Shown piece after piece: positions 1 through 8,685 of a stretch of DNA of 39,484 bases (the first letter of the stretch is position 1; each line of letters starts with the position of its first letter). Origin of the DNA: Deltaproteobacteria bacterium (lineage in GTDB: Bacteria; Myxococcota_C; UBA6777); contig PCBK01000107.1 of NCBI GenBank assembly GCA_002731275.1, positions 1 through 39,484 on the forward strand. Reading direction: 5' to 3'. The position numbers and the translations under genes were made by a program. The notes beneath the pieces were generated by a model. It had not been told where the DNA came from, did no database searches, and worked only from the letters and a program-made list of their open reading frames with translations.

Positions 1-462
1 CAAATGACAACCGGATATCTTGCCCGAGCAGTCGAGTATTTGAAGGATGTCGCTTGCGACATACGCATTGCCATGAGGGATTGTAGCGTGTATTCGGGTG
101 CATTTTGCGAAGACACAAGTGCAACTGCGCCTGGATCAGAAATCTAGTTTCCCCCGTGTACACGGTATAAGCCTCCCCCTTCCTTCTCCAGAGGATGGAG
201 AGGAAGGGGGAAGAGCCGAAGGCTCAGGGGGATGGAGAGGTTTGTAGAAGGGGTGGTTGCAAAGTGGCGTCGCAAATGACAACCGCATATGTTGCCCGAG
301 CAGTCGAGTATTTGAAGGATGTCGCTTGCGACATACGCATTGCCATGAGGGATTGTAACGTGTATTCGGGTGCATTTTGCGAAGACACAAGTGCAACTGC
401 GCCTGGATCAGCATTCGAGTATCCCCCGTGTATACGGTATAACCCTCCCCCTTCCATTCTCC
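1..462. repeat. Long direct repeat, two copies, period 272 bp
   Basis: A block of about 190 bp at 1-190 recurs at 273-462 with only scattered differences. Both copies contain the short palindrome gtcgcttgcgac and a near-palindrome at the end; in copy 1 the latter is the perfect 12-mer at 154-165, in copy 2 it has one mismatch. The block lies directly downstream of the minus-strand kinase gene that ends at 474. Frames open through it on both strands, but their peptides have no recognisable family character and the same sequence is open in several frames, so I treat it as non-coding. The left copy may continue beyond the window start. Confidence 0.85.
175..210. other. Long imperfect hairpin
   Basis: Arms at 175-190 and 196-210 are complementary over 15 bp with one bulged base and a 5-nt loop (gagga). 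A small second hairpin, gagcc-gaa-ggctc, follows at 213-225. No T-tract follows on either strand, so this is not a convincing intrinsic terminator, although its place behind the kinase gene would suit transcript-end processing. It sits between the two copies of the direct repeat. Confidence 0.6.
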
Positions 463-473
463 GTCCCCCTGGA

Positions 474-2222
474 TCAACTGGGAAGCGAGGTGAGATTAGG
501 GTGTGTACTCTCGCGTTGAATCCAGCGCTTGAGTTCAGCTTTGGGGAGGGTGATCGTGTCGTTCTCTTGGTCGACTTCCAATATGCCGATGGTTTGGATG
601 TACTCGTGCAGCTGTGTGGCGTTGAGTTTGGTTTTGGGGCCGACGGATTGGCAAAACATCGACCACTTGCCGACGTTGTGTCCCTCTGGAGTTTTTTGTC
701 CGTGTAGCTGGTAAAAAGCGAAGACATGGTTGAGTAGCTGTGATTGATTGAGCTCTCGCTTGAGGTCGAGGCGTTTGTTGTTTCCTTCGCGGAAACGCTC
801 GACGAGCGTCTTGAGGAACAAGCCAACCCATGCGTCGAGTCCAATTTCTTCTGTAAGGAGTTCTTTCTTAAGTACTTTGAGGGTCGTAGGTTCGATGGCA
901 CGGACAGAGGCAGAGCGAGCCATTGTCGAGAAGAATGCCGACTCGCCAAACACTTCGCCTGGCCCAAGTGTCTTAAAGATCTCCTTGCGACCGTCAATTT
1001 CTGTGTAGACCTCACATTGTCCGCGGACGATAATGTAGGCTTCATCGCCATGTTCACCTTCCTGAATGATAACAGTGTCGGCTTTAAATGTTCGGTTGGG
1101 AAATTGGCGCCCCTGCAAGAAACGCTCAATATCGTCCTTCAGCGCACTTACGCTCTCATATCGTTCTTCTGGTTGCAGGGCCATCGCTTTACCAACAATA
1201 TTGCAAAGCCCCTGTGGAAGGTGGATTTCAGGGACGACCATCTGGGGTGGAAAGTAGAGACCATTTTGGGCTTTGTAGAGCAGTTCGTAGTGGTCTCCAC
1301 CACAGTAAGGAGGGCGTTTGGTCAAGATCTCGTAGAGGATAGCACCAAGCGAGAAGATGTCACTCTGCTTCGAGACTTTTTCGAGCTGGCCGAGCGCTTG
1401 TTCGGGGGCCATGTACTGTATCGTTCCCGCGATAGTGCCTTGCTGGGACTCTATCTCTTTTTTGCTCTCACCATTTTGTTTGAGCGCCTTGGAGTGTGCA
1501 TCAGCTCGAATTGAAGAGTCCCCCATCAATAACGAGACCCCCCAATCCATCAAGTAGATCTGTCCATGACTACCGAGCATGATGTTGTCTGGCTTGAGAT
1601 CCCTGTGCAGAACACCTGCTTGGTGGGCGAAAGAGAGAGCATCACAGACCTTTAGGAAGATCTGCAAGGCCTTGTACAGCTCGGCCGAAGAGCTTGGATC
1701 GAAATCCTCCGACTTGATATATTCTTGGAGGGTTGCGCCTTCCACGAGTTTCATCGTGAAGTAATATTGTCCCTGCTCATCTTTACCCACTTCATGGACT
1801 GGGACGATGTTGGGATGCTGCAATTGACCCGTTACTTGCGCTTCTTCGAGAAAGCTTTGGATTCCTTTCTCGTCTTGCGCAAACTGGGGATCGACCTTCT
1901 TCATCGCCGCGTAACGTAGGATGTTTCGGTCAAACACCTTGTTGATGGTGCTCATCCCACCTCTCGCGATAGGCCCCTCGTCTTCGTAGCGAGCTGAGAA
2001 CTTAAATCTCGTGATACTCGGACGTGTCAGCACTTTGCTTGGAGGGTCCATGTGTCCTGCACCGGGTTCTACTGAAAACTCCGGATCTTTGGTGAATTCG
2101 ACTTCCTGGGTGGGTTGTTGCACAAATGTGTCGAAGATAGGCGTGTGGACATCCTGAACTGTGGGCTCGTGTGGACCGATGTCTCGTACTTTTCTTGGCT
2201 TTTTTGACGTGTGATTTGTCAT
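474..2222 (-). CDS. Ser/Thr protein kinase with C-terminal cyclic-nucleotide-binding domain
   Basis: Predicted cytoplasmic Hanks-type kinase of 582 residues. The kinase domain spans about residues 77-370: a degenerate glycine loop (ARGGMS), catalytic HRDLKPDN at 206-213, DWG in place of DFG at 226-228 (common in bacterial kinases of this type), and MAPEQ at 271-275. A cNMP-binding fold follows at about 379-455 with a phosphate-binding-cassette-like FGESAF...ARSASV stretch. The last 125 residues are unassigned. No membrane segment is visible. I chose the ATG at 2222 because GGAAGG lies just upstream; the frame stays open to 2441 but that extension is not kinase-like. The gene is divergent from the M20 peptidase gene. 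Inference: kinase activity may be set by cAMP, cGMP or another nucleotide; the ligand cannot be read from sequence. Confidence 0.9.
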   Translation of the reverse strand: MTNHTSKKPRKVRDIGPHEPTVQDVHTPIFDTFVQQPTQEVEFTKDPEFSVEPGAGHMDPPSKVLTRPSITRFKFSARYEDEGPIARGGMSTINKVFDRNILRYAAMKKVDPQFAQDEKGIQSFLEEAQVTGQLQHPNIVPVHEVGKDEQGQYYFTMKLVEGATLQEYIKSEDFDPSSSAELYKALQIFLKVCDALSFAHQAGVLHRDLKPDNIMLGSHGQIYLMDWGVSLLMGDSSIRADAHSKALKQNGESKKEIESQQGTIAGTIQYMAPEQALGQLEKVSKQSDIFSLGAILYEILTKRPPYCGGDHYELLYKAQNGLYFPPQMVVPEIHLPQGLCNIVGKAMALQPEERYESVSALKDDIERFLQGRQFPNRTFKADTVIIQEGEHGDEAYIIVRGQCEVYTEIDGRKEIFKTLGPGEVFGESAFFSTMARSASVRAIEPTTLKVLKKELLTEEIGLDAWVGLFLKTLVERFREGNNKRLDLKRELNQSQLLNHVFAFYQLHGQKTPEGHNVGKWSMFCQSVGPKTKLNATQLHEYIQTIGILEVDQENDTITLPKAELKRWIQRESTHPNLTSLPS

Positions 2223-2281
2223 AGACCTTCCGTTTCTGCTCCTGGTACGCTTAAGAACGATGAACTGCAAGGTGTGTTTGT

Positions 2282-2310
2282 AGGATAAGGGAAGGCAAGA
2301 CTTTTCGCAA
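2282..2310 (-). promoter_or_regulatory. Putative sigma-70-type promoter of the cNMP-kinase gene
   Basis: On the minus strand TTGCGA (2310-2305) is separated by 17 bp from TATCCT (2287-2282), about 60 bp upstream of the chosen ATG at 2222. Match to consensus is moderate and I assume house-keeping sigma specificity. Confidence 0.35.
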
Positions 2311-2470
2311 TGATCGGTTTGATTCTGCACGTTTGGAATAAAAGAGGAGCCGAAGGGACTTGTCAGTATGCAGGTCTTTCTGTATCCATGTACGTGTTTG
2401 TTTTGTATCATCTCACATGCCTGAACACGTGGTGATGGCATACCTCTTACAATATGGAAAGAAGGCGCGC

Positions 2471-3721
2471 ATGGATATCAAGCAGTGGCAAGAGACGCTC
2501 GAAGGCTATTTTCAACAACATCAAGAGCATTATCTCAACCTCTTGAAGGCACAGGTCGATATCAACAGCTACACCTACTATCCCGAAGGAATCGATCGTC
2601 TCGCTGAAGTGACCGCCGAACAGTTCGCGCCGCTAGGTTTCACCTCTGAGATGATTCGCTCGGAGTGTCCTGGCTGTGGACACCATCTTGTGATGACCCG
2701 AAAAGGCACCACAAAGCACTCCATCGCGCTTATCTCCCACCTCGACACGGTCTACACAGAAGAAGAAGAAGCACGTAACAACTTCTCCTGGCGCGTAGAC
2801 GGAGACCGGATCTACGGACCTGGAACGATCGATATCAAAGGTGGGACCGTGATGATCTATATGATCCTCTCCGCCTTGCAAGATTACGCTCCAGAAGTCT
2901 ACGACGCGATCGAGTGGAAGGTCATGCTCAACTCCAGCGAAGAAGACGACGCGACGCACTTTGGGCAGGTCTGTCTCTCGCGCTTTGATGAACACACCAT
3001 CGCAGGGCTTGTGTTTGAGCTGGGCCACTTCAATCAAGAAGAGTTTCAGTTGGTCATTGCCCGTAAAGGCCGTGGTGTCTACAATGTCCACGCACATGGA
3101 CGTCGCGCACACGCTGGTACACAACACCCAAAAGGTGCCAACGCCATCTTACAGCTCGCCGATGTTATCCAAAAGATCGAAGCCATCACCGATTACTCTC
3201 GTGATTTGACCTTCAATGTTGGTCACGTCGAAGGTGGGACGGTCGCTAACAGCGTTCCCAGCAAAGCCTCACTGTTGCTCGAACTGCGTTCGTTCGATCG
3301 CGAAGCATTCCGCGATGGCGTCGCACAATTAGAAGCACTCGATGGGTACTCCAGTGTGACCAGCGCGGACGGTGAGTTTTCCTGTCGTGTTGAGGTCGAA
3401 AAAGTCCGCGAGACAGGACCGTGGCCTATCAACGATGGAACGGACCATCTGTTCTCGATCTGGGAGCGCGTGGGAGGGGAGATGGGGTTGAAAGCCATTC
3501 GCCAAGAGCGCGGTGGTTTGAGCGATGGCAACCTGATCTGTCATAAAGTTCCTGTCCTCGATGGACTCGGCCCAGCAGGGGCCAACGCACATTGCTCCGA
3601 GCACAGTGAAGATGGTTCCAAAGAACAAGAATACCTCGATGTACCTTCACTGACGCCCAAAGCCGCGCTCAATACAGTTGCCATCATGGAGCTTTGCAAG
3701 GAAGTCCTCGACAAAGAATAA
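2471..3721 (+). CDS. M20-family zinc metallopeptidase (ArgE/DapE/CPG2-like)
   Basis: A 416-residue amidohydrolase/peptidase of the M20 family, which removes an acyl or amino-acid group at a two-zinc centre. Metal and catalytic residues are visible in order: H90 and D92 in HLDTVY, bridging D121 in GPGTIDIKGG, general-base pair E157-E158 in NSSEEDD, E183 in FELGH, and a C-terminal H374 in GANAH. The dimerisation domain lies between, near 195-310. No signal peptide is seen, so a cytosolic location is likely. The start at 2471 is preceded by GAAGG at good spacing; upstream in-frame ATGs at 2417 and 2435 are possible but add no family sequence. Substrate is not predictable; carboxypeptidase-G2-like, ArgE-like and DapE-like members look alike at this level. 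Confidence 0.9.
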   Translation: MDIKQWQETLEGYFQQHQEHYLNLLKAQVDINSYTYYPEGIDRLAEVTAEQFAPLGFTSEMIRSECPGCGHHLVMTRKGTTKHSIALISHLDTVYTEEEEARNNFSWRVDGDRIYGPGTIDIKGGTVMIYMILSALQDYAPEVYDAIEWKVMLNSSEEDDATHFGQVCLSRFDEHTIAGLVFELGHFNQEEFQLVIARKGRGVYNVHAHGRRAHAGTQHPKGANAILQLADVIQKIEAITDYSRDLTFNVGHVEGGTVANSVPSKASLLLELRSFDREAFRDGVAQLEALDGYSSVTSADGEFSCRVEVEKVRETGPWPINDGTDHLFSIWERVGGEMGLKAIRQERGGLSDGNLICHKVPVLDGLGPAGANAHCSEHSEDGSKEQEYLDVPSLTPKAALNTVAIMELCKEVLDKE

Positions 3722-3786
3722 GACTTGCTTTCATCATCGTCTAACACAAAACCCCCGAAATAACCCTGGCAGGGAGCATGTGACTC

Positions 3787-4170
3787 ATGCAAAAAGGTAT
3801 CTTGTCCCGAATGTGTCTTTTGTTATGTGTGTGTGTTGTGTTGTCCGCGGCTTCTTTGGCCTGTAATGTGACGTTGTTACCTTGTGAAGCTCGTTTACAG
3901 AACGCACAAAACAAAATCAACGCCAATCAGGCTGGCTTGAATGAGTGCGAAGAAGACGCTGATTGCGTCGTCGTACCTTCCGCGACGGATTGCCAGGGGA
4001 CATGTCCAGTCCCACTCGCAAAAGATGAAGCCAAGAGTTTCAAACTCGTCGTAGATGACGTCAACTACCGCTTTTGTCAGGGGTACAAAGATAGCTGCCC
4101 TTACATGGCCGCCAAATGTCAGGTTCGTGAGGTTGTGTGCAAAAGCTTCAAGTGTGTCTTCAAAGACTGA
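3787..4170 (+). CDS. Small Cys-rich secreted protein
   Basis: 127 residues with a hydrophobic N-terminal segment (residues 9-26, ending SLAC) that reads as a signal peptide or an atypical lipobox. The mature part carries about ten Cys, including an ECEEDADC motif followed by spaced TDCQGTC, FCQG, SCPY, KCQ and VCKSFKC. That spacing recalls small disulfide-rich extracytoplasmic domains common in Myxococcota, but I cannot name a family. Start ATG at 3787 has AGGGAG about 10 nt upstream. The gene lies 65 bp after the M20 peptidase and could be co-transcribed. A hairpin GGTGAC-6 nt-GTCACC follows the stop at 4176-4193 without a T-run. Confidence 0.75.
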   Translation: MQKGILSRMCLLLCVCVVLSAASLACNVTLLPCEARLQNAQNKINANQAGLNECEEDADCVVVPSATDCQGTCPVPLAKDEAKSFKLVVDDVNYRFCQGYKDSCPYMAAKCQVREVVCKSFKCVFKD

Positions 4171-4294
4171 AGCTCGGTGACTCTTTTGTCACCCTCAATA
4201 GATAGAAGAAGGGGCGGGGGGACCGCATCATCAGAAAATACCTTCATAAAAAGTTGTATGGCAAAAAATAGATATGATACAACGGTTTATCTAT

Positions 4295-4421
4295 GCGGCC
4301 TAAGTTGTCCTCTCGCGAAGTAAGCGGATGAGCATGATGTTACATTTTTTTCCGTAGGGTCGGGCCTTGTGTCCGACCTCGATGTTGTATGTCTTTTTCG
4401 CGAGAGGACCACTTAGGCCGC
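4295..4421. repeat. 127-bp element bounded by 24-bp inverted repeats
   Basis: The arms at 4295-4318 and 4398-4421 are inverted repeats of each other with a single mismatch (a core is tcctctcgcga). The 79 bp between them holds a second hairpin, ggtcgg-9 nt-ccgacc, near 4359-4380. The element fills most of the 345-bp gap between the Cys-rich protein and the glycosidase-like lipoprotein. It has no open frame of note. It could be a small non-autonomous mobile element or a structured leader RNA; I see no second copy in this window. Confidence 0.75.
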
Positions 4422-4515
4422 CGGATTCAAAAAAGAATACGGAAGATGAGCTGTTCGCTTATCTCCAACAGCCCTACACGGCAACAGATGTGTATCCGAA
4501 AGAACGGAGTGTGTG

Positions 4516-7302
4516 ATGAAAAGATGTGTCGGTATATTGGTCCTCCTTATCCTGCTTTTACCTCTTGTGTTTGGAGTCTTTGGTTGTGGCGATACAGTCG
4601 AAGATGTCTCCATTTTATTGGAGGGGAAGGCTGATGTCCTTGTCGTATATGCAGAGGACGCGAAGCCCGGTATTCGTGAAGCCGCAGAGGAGGCTGTTCG
4701 TGCCTTGAGCGCGATGACTGGCGTGACCTTTGCTGCACCTCGCAAGGTCTCACGGGGAAGCTCTATCTCAGATGCATCCGAATCAGTCATCTTGCTTCTT
4801 GGGCACGGTGTGTTGGGTGATGAACCTGCCAAAGAGGAAGACCTGAAGGAGCTTGGTGAAGAAGGTTATCTACGGTGGGGACGCAGTGTCGGTGGTAAGA
4901 AGGTCTTTCAGATCGCGGCCAATGCGCCTGTTGGAGTGCAATATGGTTTATACGACCTGCTGCGCAAGATGGGGGTGCGATACTTTCACCCTGCCAACAC
5001 ATACACACCTACCAATCGCAAAGACCTGACTCTTCATATGGGCGAAAAGATGGTCTCGACGCCATTTTATGCGCTTCGTGGGTTTCACCACCACACACAA
5101 CACCCGATCCCGATGTCCGTCTACCTCCTCGAACCTGACGAAAAACACTTGCCTCGCGTTCGTGAATACGTCCGGTGGCTCGTGCGAAATCGACAGAATC
5201 TGTTGCAGTGGCATATGCTCAAGACAGTCGACATGAAAGCCTGGATTCCATACATGCAAAAGGTCAAGACACTCGTCGATGAGTACGGCATCAAGCTCGG
5301 ATTGACCATCAGCTTTGCCGACCAACAACAAAATAACTTCAAGCTGCTCGAAAACGTACAGGCGAGTGATGACGAGCAAAAGAAGGAGATCGAGAGCGGC
5401 TTGGAGGAGCTACTCAAAGGTGGATTCTCTGTCATCGTCGTGCAATTTGGCACGAGTGAATTTACAAAGGTCAAGGACGAGCAGGCGCTGATGTGGCTAA
5501 ACACTGCGAGCAAGTATCTGACCGCGAAGGGGGTCGAGAATTACGCTTGGGTCCACATCGAAGGCGCGCTGAAGGCCGACGATGAAACGAGTTACTACTT
5601 CCATCTCCCCGAGAAAGCCGATAAGACACTCGGCTCCTACCTTCACACGACGATGTTCTACGACATGAAGAACCCCGCGCCTGTGTACAGCAACAAAAAC
5701 TTCAATCACCAAGCCGATTACCTCAACCGTGTCAACGGAAAACGCAAGGTCGTGTACTTCCCTGAGAGCGCGTGGTGGTTGGGTTTTGATAACAATCTGC
5801 CGCTCGCGCTGCCGATTACAGGGTATTCTCGTGCGCTCGATGTGCTCGACATTATGAAGGGAAAAGAGGTCAGCGGTCACGTGACCTTTACCTCTGGGAT
5901 GGAGTGGGGATACTGGAAGTACGACCACCATCTCACCCGCTTAACGTGGGATGGGAAAACTGATTGGGCCGCGTATTCGAAAGATTTTGCGAGCATCTTT
6001 GGTGAACACGCCAGCAAGGTCGACAATGCGATCCAGGCGTTGACGACGCTGCAAGTCAACAAACTCTACAAGGAAAATCCCGAGCTGATGTTCTATATCG
6101 CCGGTGAGCTGCCACAGGATGAGATTGGGCAGCAAGCGGGGATCTACGCACGTCGTCCCAAGAGGGCGTTTCCTGAGATTATGGATTTACCTGTTGCGGA
6201 CTTCGCGACGTGGGAGAAGGAGGACTTTGCGCGCCTCGAAGAGATGAGAGACGAAGCCAAAAAGATCTTGGATACACTCTCTGCAGACGCGACGTTCGAC
6301 AATCCCGTCGCGAGCAAGCTCTATCTCGAATTGTATTCGACATACAAATTGTTTTGGATGCGCACCCAACACGCGCACCTTCTCTATGATGCTGTGCGTT
6401 TGATGAGAAAGGGTCGTACGGATGGTGGTGTTGGGGCAGATCCCGACAAAGCGACACGTGAGCAGGCGCTCAAAGACGCGGATAAGAAGATCAAGGAGGC
6501 GATGGCGATCACCCAAGAGGTCCTGACCATCGTGAAAAAGATCGAAAAAGAGGTCTATCGTTATCCCCTGGAGATCGTCGCCACCAAGCGCAGCAGTCTG
6601 ACCTCTTTCCCGTTTGGGTATTTGTGGGAGACATCGACGGCGTTTTTCTGGAGTCGTCGGGATGAACAGGCCGAGTTGTTGTGGAAGAAAGCCTCTGGTC
6701 TTCTGAAAGAAGGATGGAATGAGCCGCTCCCTGCTGTCTCATTTCGGGTGGATTCGAAGGATTTGGAGGCTGTGAAGCCGGACAATGGCACGATCAAGAA
6801 TGTTATCTCTTCGTTTATTCCAGGGTTGATGTTGGGGCTGCCTGAGACAAAAGTGGCTGATGGTGTGTTGTCCAAGCCCTGGCGTATGGGGACGGATCAC
6901 AATGACAATGATAAGTCGGACATTGGCGCAGACAGTCCCTTTGATCAGACGGAGATTGTGACGGAGGGGGGCAAGACGTACGCTGTCTCCAAGAGCAAGT
7001 TGTACAAGATGTTGGTCTTTAACGACACTGGCGCGCAGCTCGGCTCGCTGGGGTTGCAGTCCTTGGAGATCAAAGTCGAAATCACTCGCTCCTCCGATAC
7101 AATCAAAGAGGTCAAGGAGGGAACATTGACATGTGAGATTGTCCTTGAGAATCTCATCGCGATCGCGACGCAGGTTTCGGGGATTGAGCGCGATGGTTTA
7201 CTTCAATTACTCGGGCAATTGCTCGGTTTCGATCCCAAAAACCCACCCCCTTCATTGGCGCTGGAGTTGCGCCTGAAAGTCTTCTCCAAAATCGGAGGTT
7301 AA
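4516..7302 (+). CDS. Large lipoprotein with glycoside-hydrolase-like N-terminal region
   Basis: 928 residues. The signal peptide ends in VFGC (C24), close to a lipobox, so the protein is probably lipid-anchored outside the inner membrane. Residues about 40-190 resemble the alpha/beta domain that precedes the catalytic barrel in GH20 hexosaminidases, GH67 glucuronidases and DUF4838-type proteins: an AAEEAVRAL helix, then GVQYGLYDLLRKMGVRYFHP. A barrel-like region with many aromatic residues follows to about 500, then helices and a C-terminal beta-rich part. I cannot identify catalytic acids. Start: ATG at 4516, with GGAG 6 nt upstream; a GTG directly before it is also in frame. Seven bases separate the stop from the MscS-type channel gene, whose ribosome-binding site overlaps this gene's end, so the two are an operon. 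Confidence 0.65.
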   Translation: MKRCVGILVLLILLLPLVFGVFGCGDTVEDVSILLEGKADVLVVYAEDAKPGIREAAEEAVRALSAMTGVTFAAPRKVSRGSSISDASESVILLLGHGVLGDEPAKEEDLKELGEEGYLRWGRSVGGKKVFQIAANAPVGVQYGLYDLLRKMGVRYFHPANTYTPTNRKDLTLHMGEKMVSTPFYALRGFHHHTQHPIPMSVYLLEPDEKHLPRVREYVRWLVRNRQNLLQWHMLKTVDMKAWIPYMQKVKTLVDEYGIKLGLTISFADQQQNNFKLLENVQASDDEQKKEIESGLEELLKGGFSVIVVQFGTSEFTKVKDEQALMWLNTASKYLTAKGVENYAWVHIEGALKADDETSYYFHLPEKADKTLGSYLHTTMFYDMKNPAPVYSNKNFNHQADYLNRVNGKRKVVYFPESAWWLGFDNNLPLALPITGYSRALDVLDIMKGKEVSGHVTFTSGMEWGYWKYDHHLTRLTWDGKTDWAAYSKDFASIFGEHASKVDNAIQALTTLQVNKLYKENPELMFYIAGELPQDEIGQQAGIYARRPKRAFPEIMDLPVADFATWEKEDFARLEEMRDEAKKILDTLSADATFDNPVASKLYLELYSTYKLFWMRTQHAHLLYDAVRLMRKGRTDGGVGADPDKATREQALKDADKKIKEAMAITQEVLTIVKKIEKEVYRYPLEIVATKRSSLTSFPFGYLWETSTAFFWSRRDEQAELLWKKASGLLKEGWNEPLPAVSFRVDSKDLEAVKPDNGTIKNVISSFIPGLMLGLPETKVADGVLSKPWRMGTDHNDNDKSDIGADSPFDQTEIVTEGGKTYAVSKSKLYKMLVFNDTGAQLGSLGLQSLEIKVEITRSSDTIKEVKEGTLTCEIVLENLIAIATQVSGIERDGLLQLLGQLLGFDPKNPPPSLALELRLKVFSKIGG

Positions 7303-7309
7303 TCACTCT

Positions 7310-8542
7310 ATGTTCTCTACTGTCTTCACTACCATTCTGACATACTTGCAGAGCCATACGGCCGGAGCATACACATTGAAGGTGTGTCTCATCCTTGGCG
7401 CGAGTATCTTCCTCTACACGCTGCTCAAGATGGTCTTGTTGGAGCTGATCGACAAACTCGTCGAGAGCACTGATATCACATGGGATAATACCCTCAATGA
7501 ACATGGTGTCTTTATCCAGTTCGCCTATCTGACTCCTGCGATCGTTTGGTACTATGGGATGTTTTGGTTCCCGACAGTGACCCATCACGCACACAGGATG
7601 ATTTCTTTGTACGTGTTGTACAACCTTTTGGTCTTGTTGGAGCGCTTACTCAACGCGGGCCAGGAGATTTACAACGCTTCTTCTCTCTCCGAAGAGCACT
7701 CCATCAAGGGGTATGTACAGTCCATCAAGTTGTTTGTGTATCTCGCGGGGATCTTGATCGCCGTGGCGTTGTTGTTTGACAAGTCATTGCTCACCGTACT
7801 CAGTGGGATTGGTGCGTTGACGGCCATCTTTTTGTTGATCTTTCGTGATACGATCTTGTCGTTTATTGCGAGTATTCAGATCTCGTCACACAATATGTTT
7901 AAGATCGGCGACTGGATCGAGATGGAGAAGTACGGTGCCAATGGGACGGTCATCGATATCGCGCTGCACAAGGTGAAGATTCAAAATTGGGACATGACGA
8001 TTGTCGCGATTCCGACGTTTAAGTTTATCGATGAGTCCTTCAAGAATTGGCGTGGCATGACCGAATGTGGGGGGCGTCGTTTGAAGAGGGCGATTTACCT
8101 GGATCAGGCGAGTGTGCGTCTTTGTGATGAGGAGATGTTGGCGTCCTTTCGGCAAGTCGATCTACTCAGAGGTTACATCGACAACAGACAACAAGAGATC
8201 GATCTATACAACGAAGAACTCGGTATCAAAGGGGATTCCGCGTTGAACGGCCGGTGTATGACCAATCTTGGGACGTTTCGTCACTACGTACGCGCGTATC
8301 TTGAACGCCATCCTGCCATTCACAAGGGGATGCCGCTGCTCGTGAGGCACCTGTCTCCCGGACCTGAAGGGATCGGGGTTGAGATCTATGCGTTCGTCAA
8401 TGGGACCGCGTGGACGACATTTGAGAACACACAGGCTGATATCTTCGACCACCTTCTCGCGGCGCTCCCGGCATTTGGATTGCGTGTGTACCAGCGACCT
8501 ACAGGGCAAGATGTCGCGATGTTATCGGGGCAGCGTTCATAA
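7310..8542 (+). CDS. MscS-family mechanosensitive channel, YbdG-like
   Basis: 410 residues, near the 415 of E. coli YbdG. Several hydrophobic helices fill residues about 20-190; the pore-lining helix and the MscS beta domain follow (SGIGALTAIFLLIFRDTI, then FKIGDWIEM and GTVIDIALHKVKIQNWD). FKNWRGM...GGRRLKR is the stretch typical of the YbdG branch. The role known for the family is release of solutes on osmotic downshock, with YbdG giving the small MscM conductance. GGAGG overlaps the stop of the preceding lipoprotein gene, pointing to coupled translation; why a channel is paired with a glycosidase-like lipoprotein is unclear. Confidence 0.92.
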   Translation: MFSTVFTTILTYLQSHTAGAYTLKVCLILGASIFLYTLLKMVLLELIDKLVESTDITWDNTLNEHGVFIQFAYLTPAIVWYYGMFWFPTVTHHAHRMISLYVLYNLLVLLERLLNAGQEIYNASSLSEEHSIKGYVQSIKLFVYLAGILIAVALLFDKSLLTVLSGIGALTAIFLLIFRDTILSFIASIQISSHNMFKIGDWIEMEKYGANGTVIDIALHKVKIQNWDMTIVAIPTFKFIDESFKNWRGMTECGGRRLKRAIYLDQASVRLCDEEMLASFRQVDLLRGYIDNRQQEIDLYNEELGIKGDSALNGRCMTNLGTFRHYVRAYLERHPAIHKGMPLLVRHLSPGPEGIGVEIYAFVNGTAWTTFENTQADIFDHLLAALPAFGLRVYQRPTGQDVAMLSGQRS

Positions 8543-8685
8543 TGGGCTGAGACGAGGGGCGTCTGTGTGTTTTCTTCACAATTGGGTGGAATGGGATTAC
8601 ACTGTCATCGTTATGTGTGTGTGAATTCAGATCGTTCTAAGGACGCGTCTGTCGATTGTTTGTATGTTTGCGTGGAGTCAGATGG

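Noticed and set aside
224-1129. Minus-strand ORF of 301 codons overlapping the kinase gene end
   Set aside because: Out of frame with the kinase, Ser/Arg-rich composition typical of shadow frames, and it runs into the direct repeat.
4176-4193. Intrinsic terminator after the Cys-rich protein gene
   Set aside because: The hairpin GGTGAC/GTCACC is perfect but no T-run follows on the plus strand.
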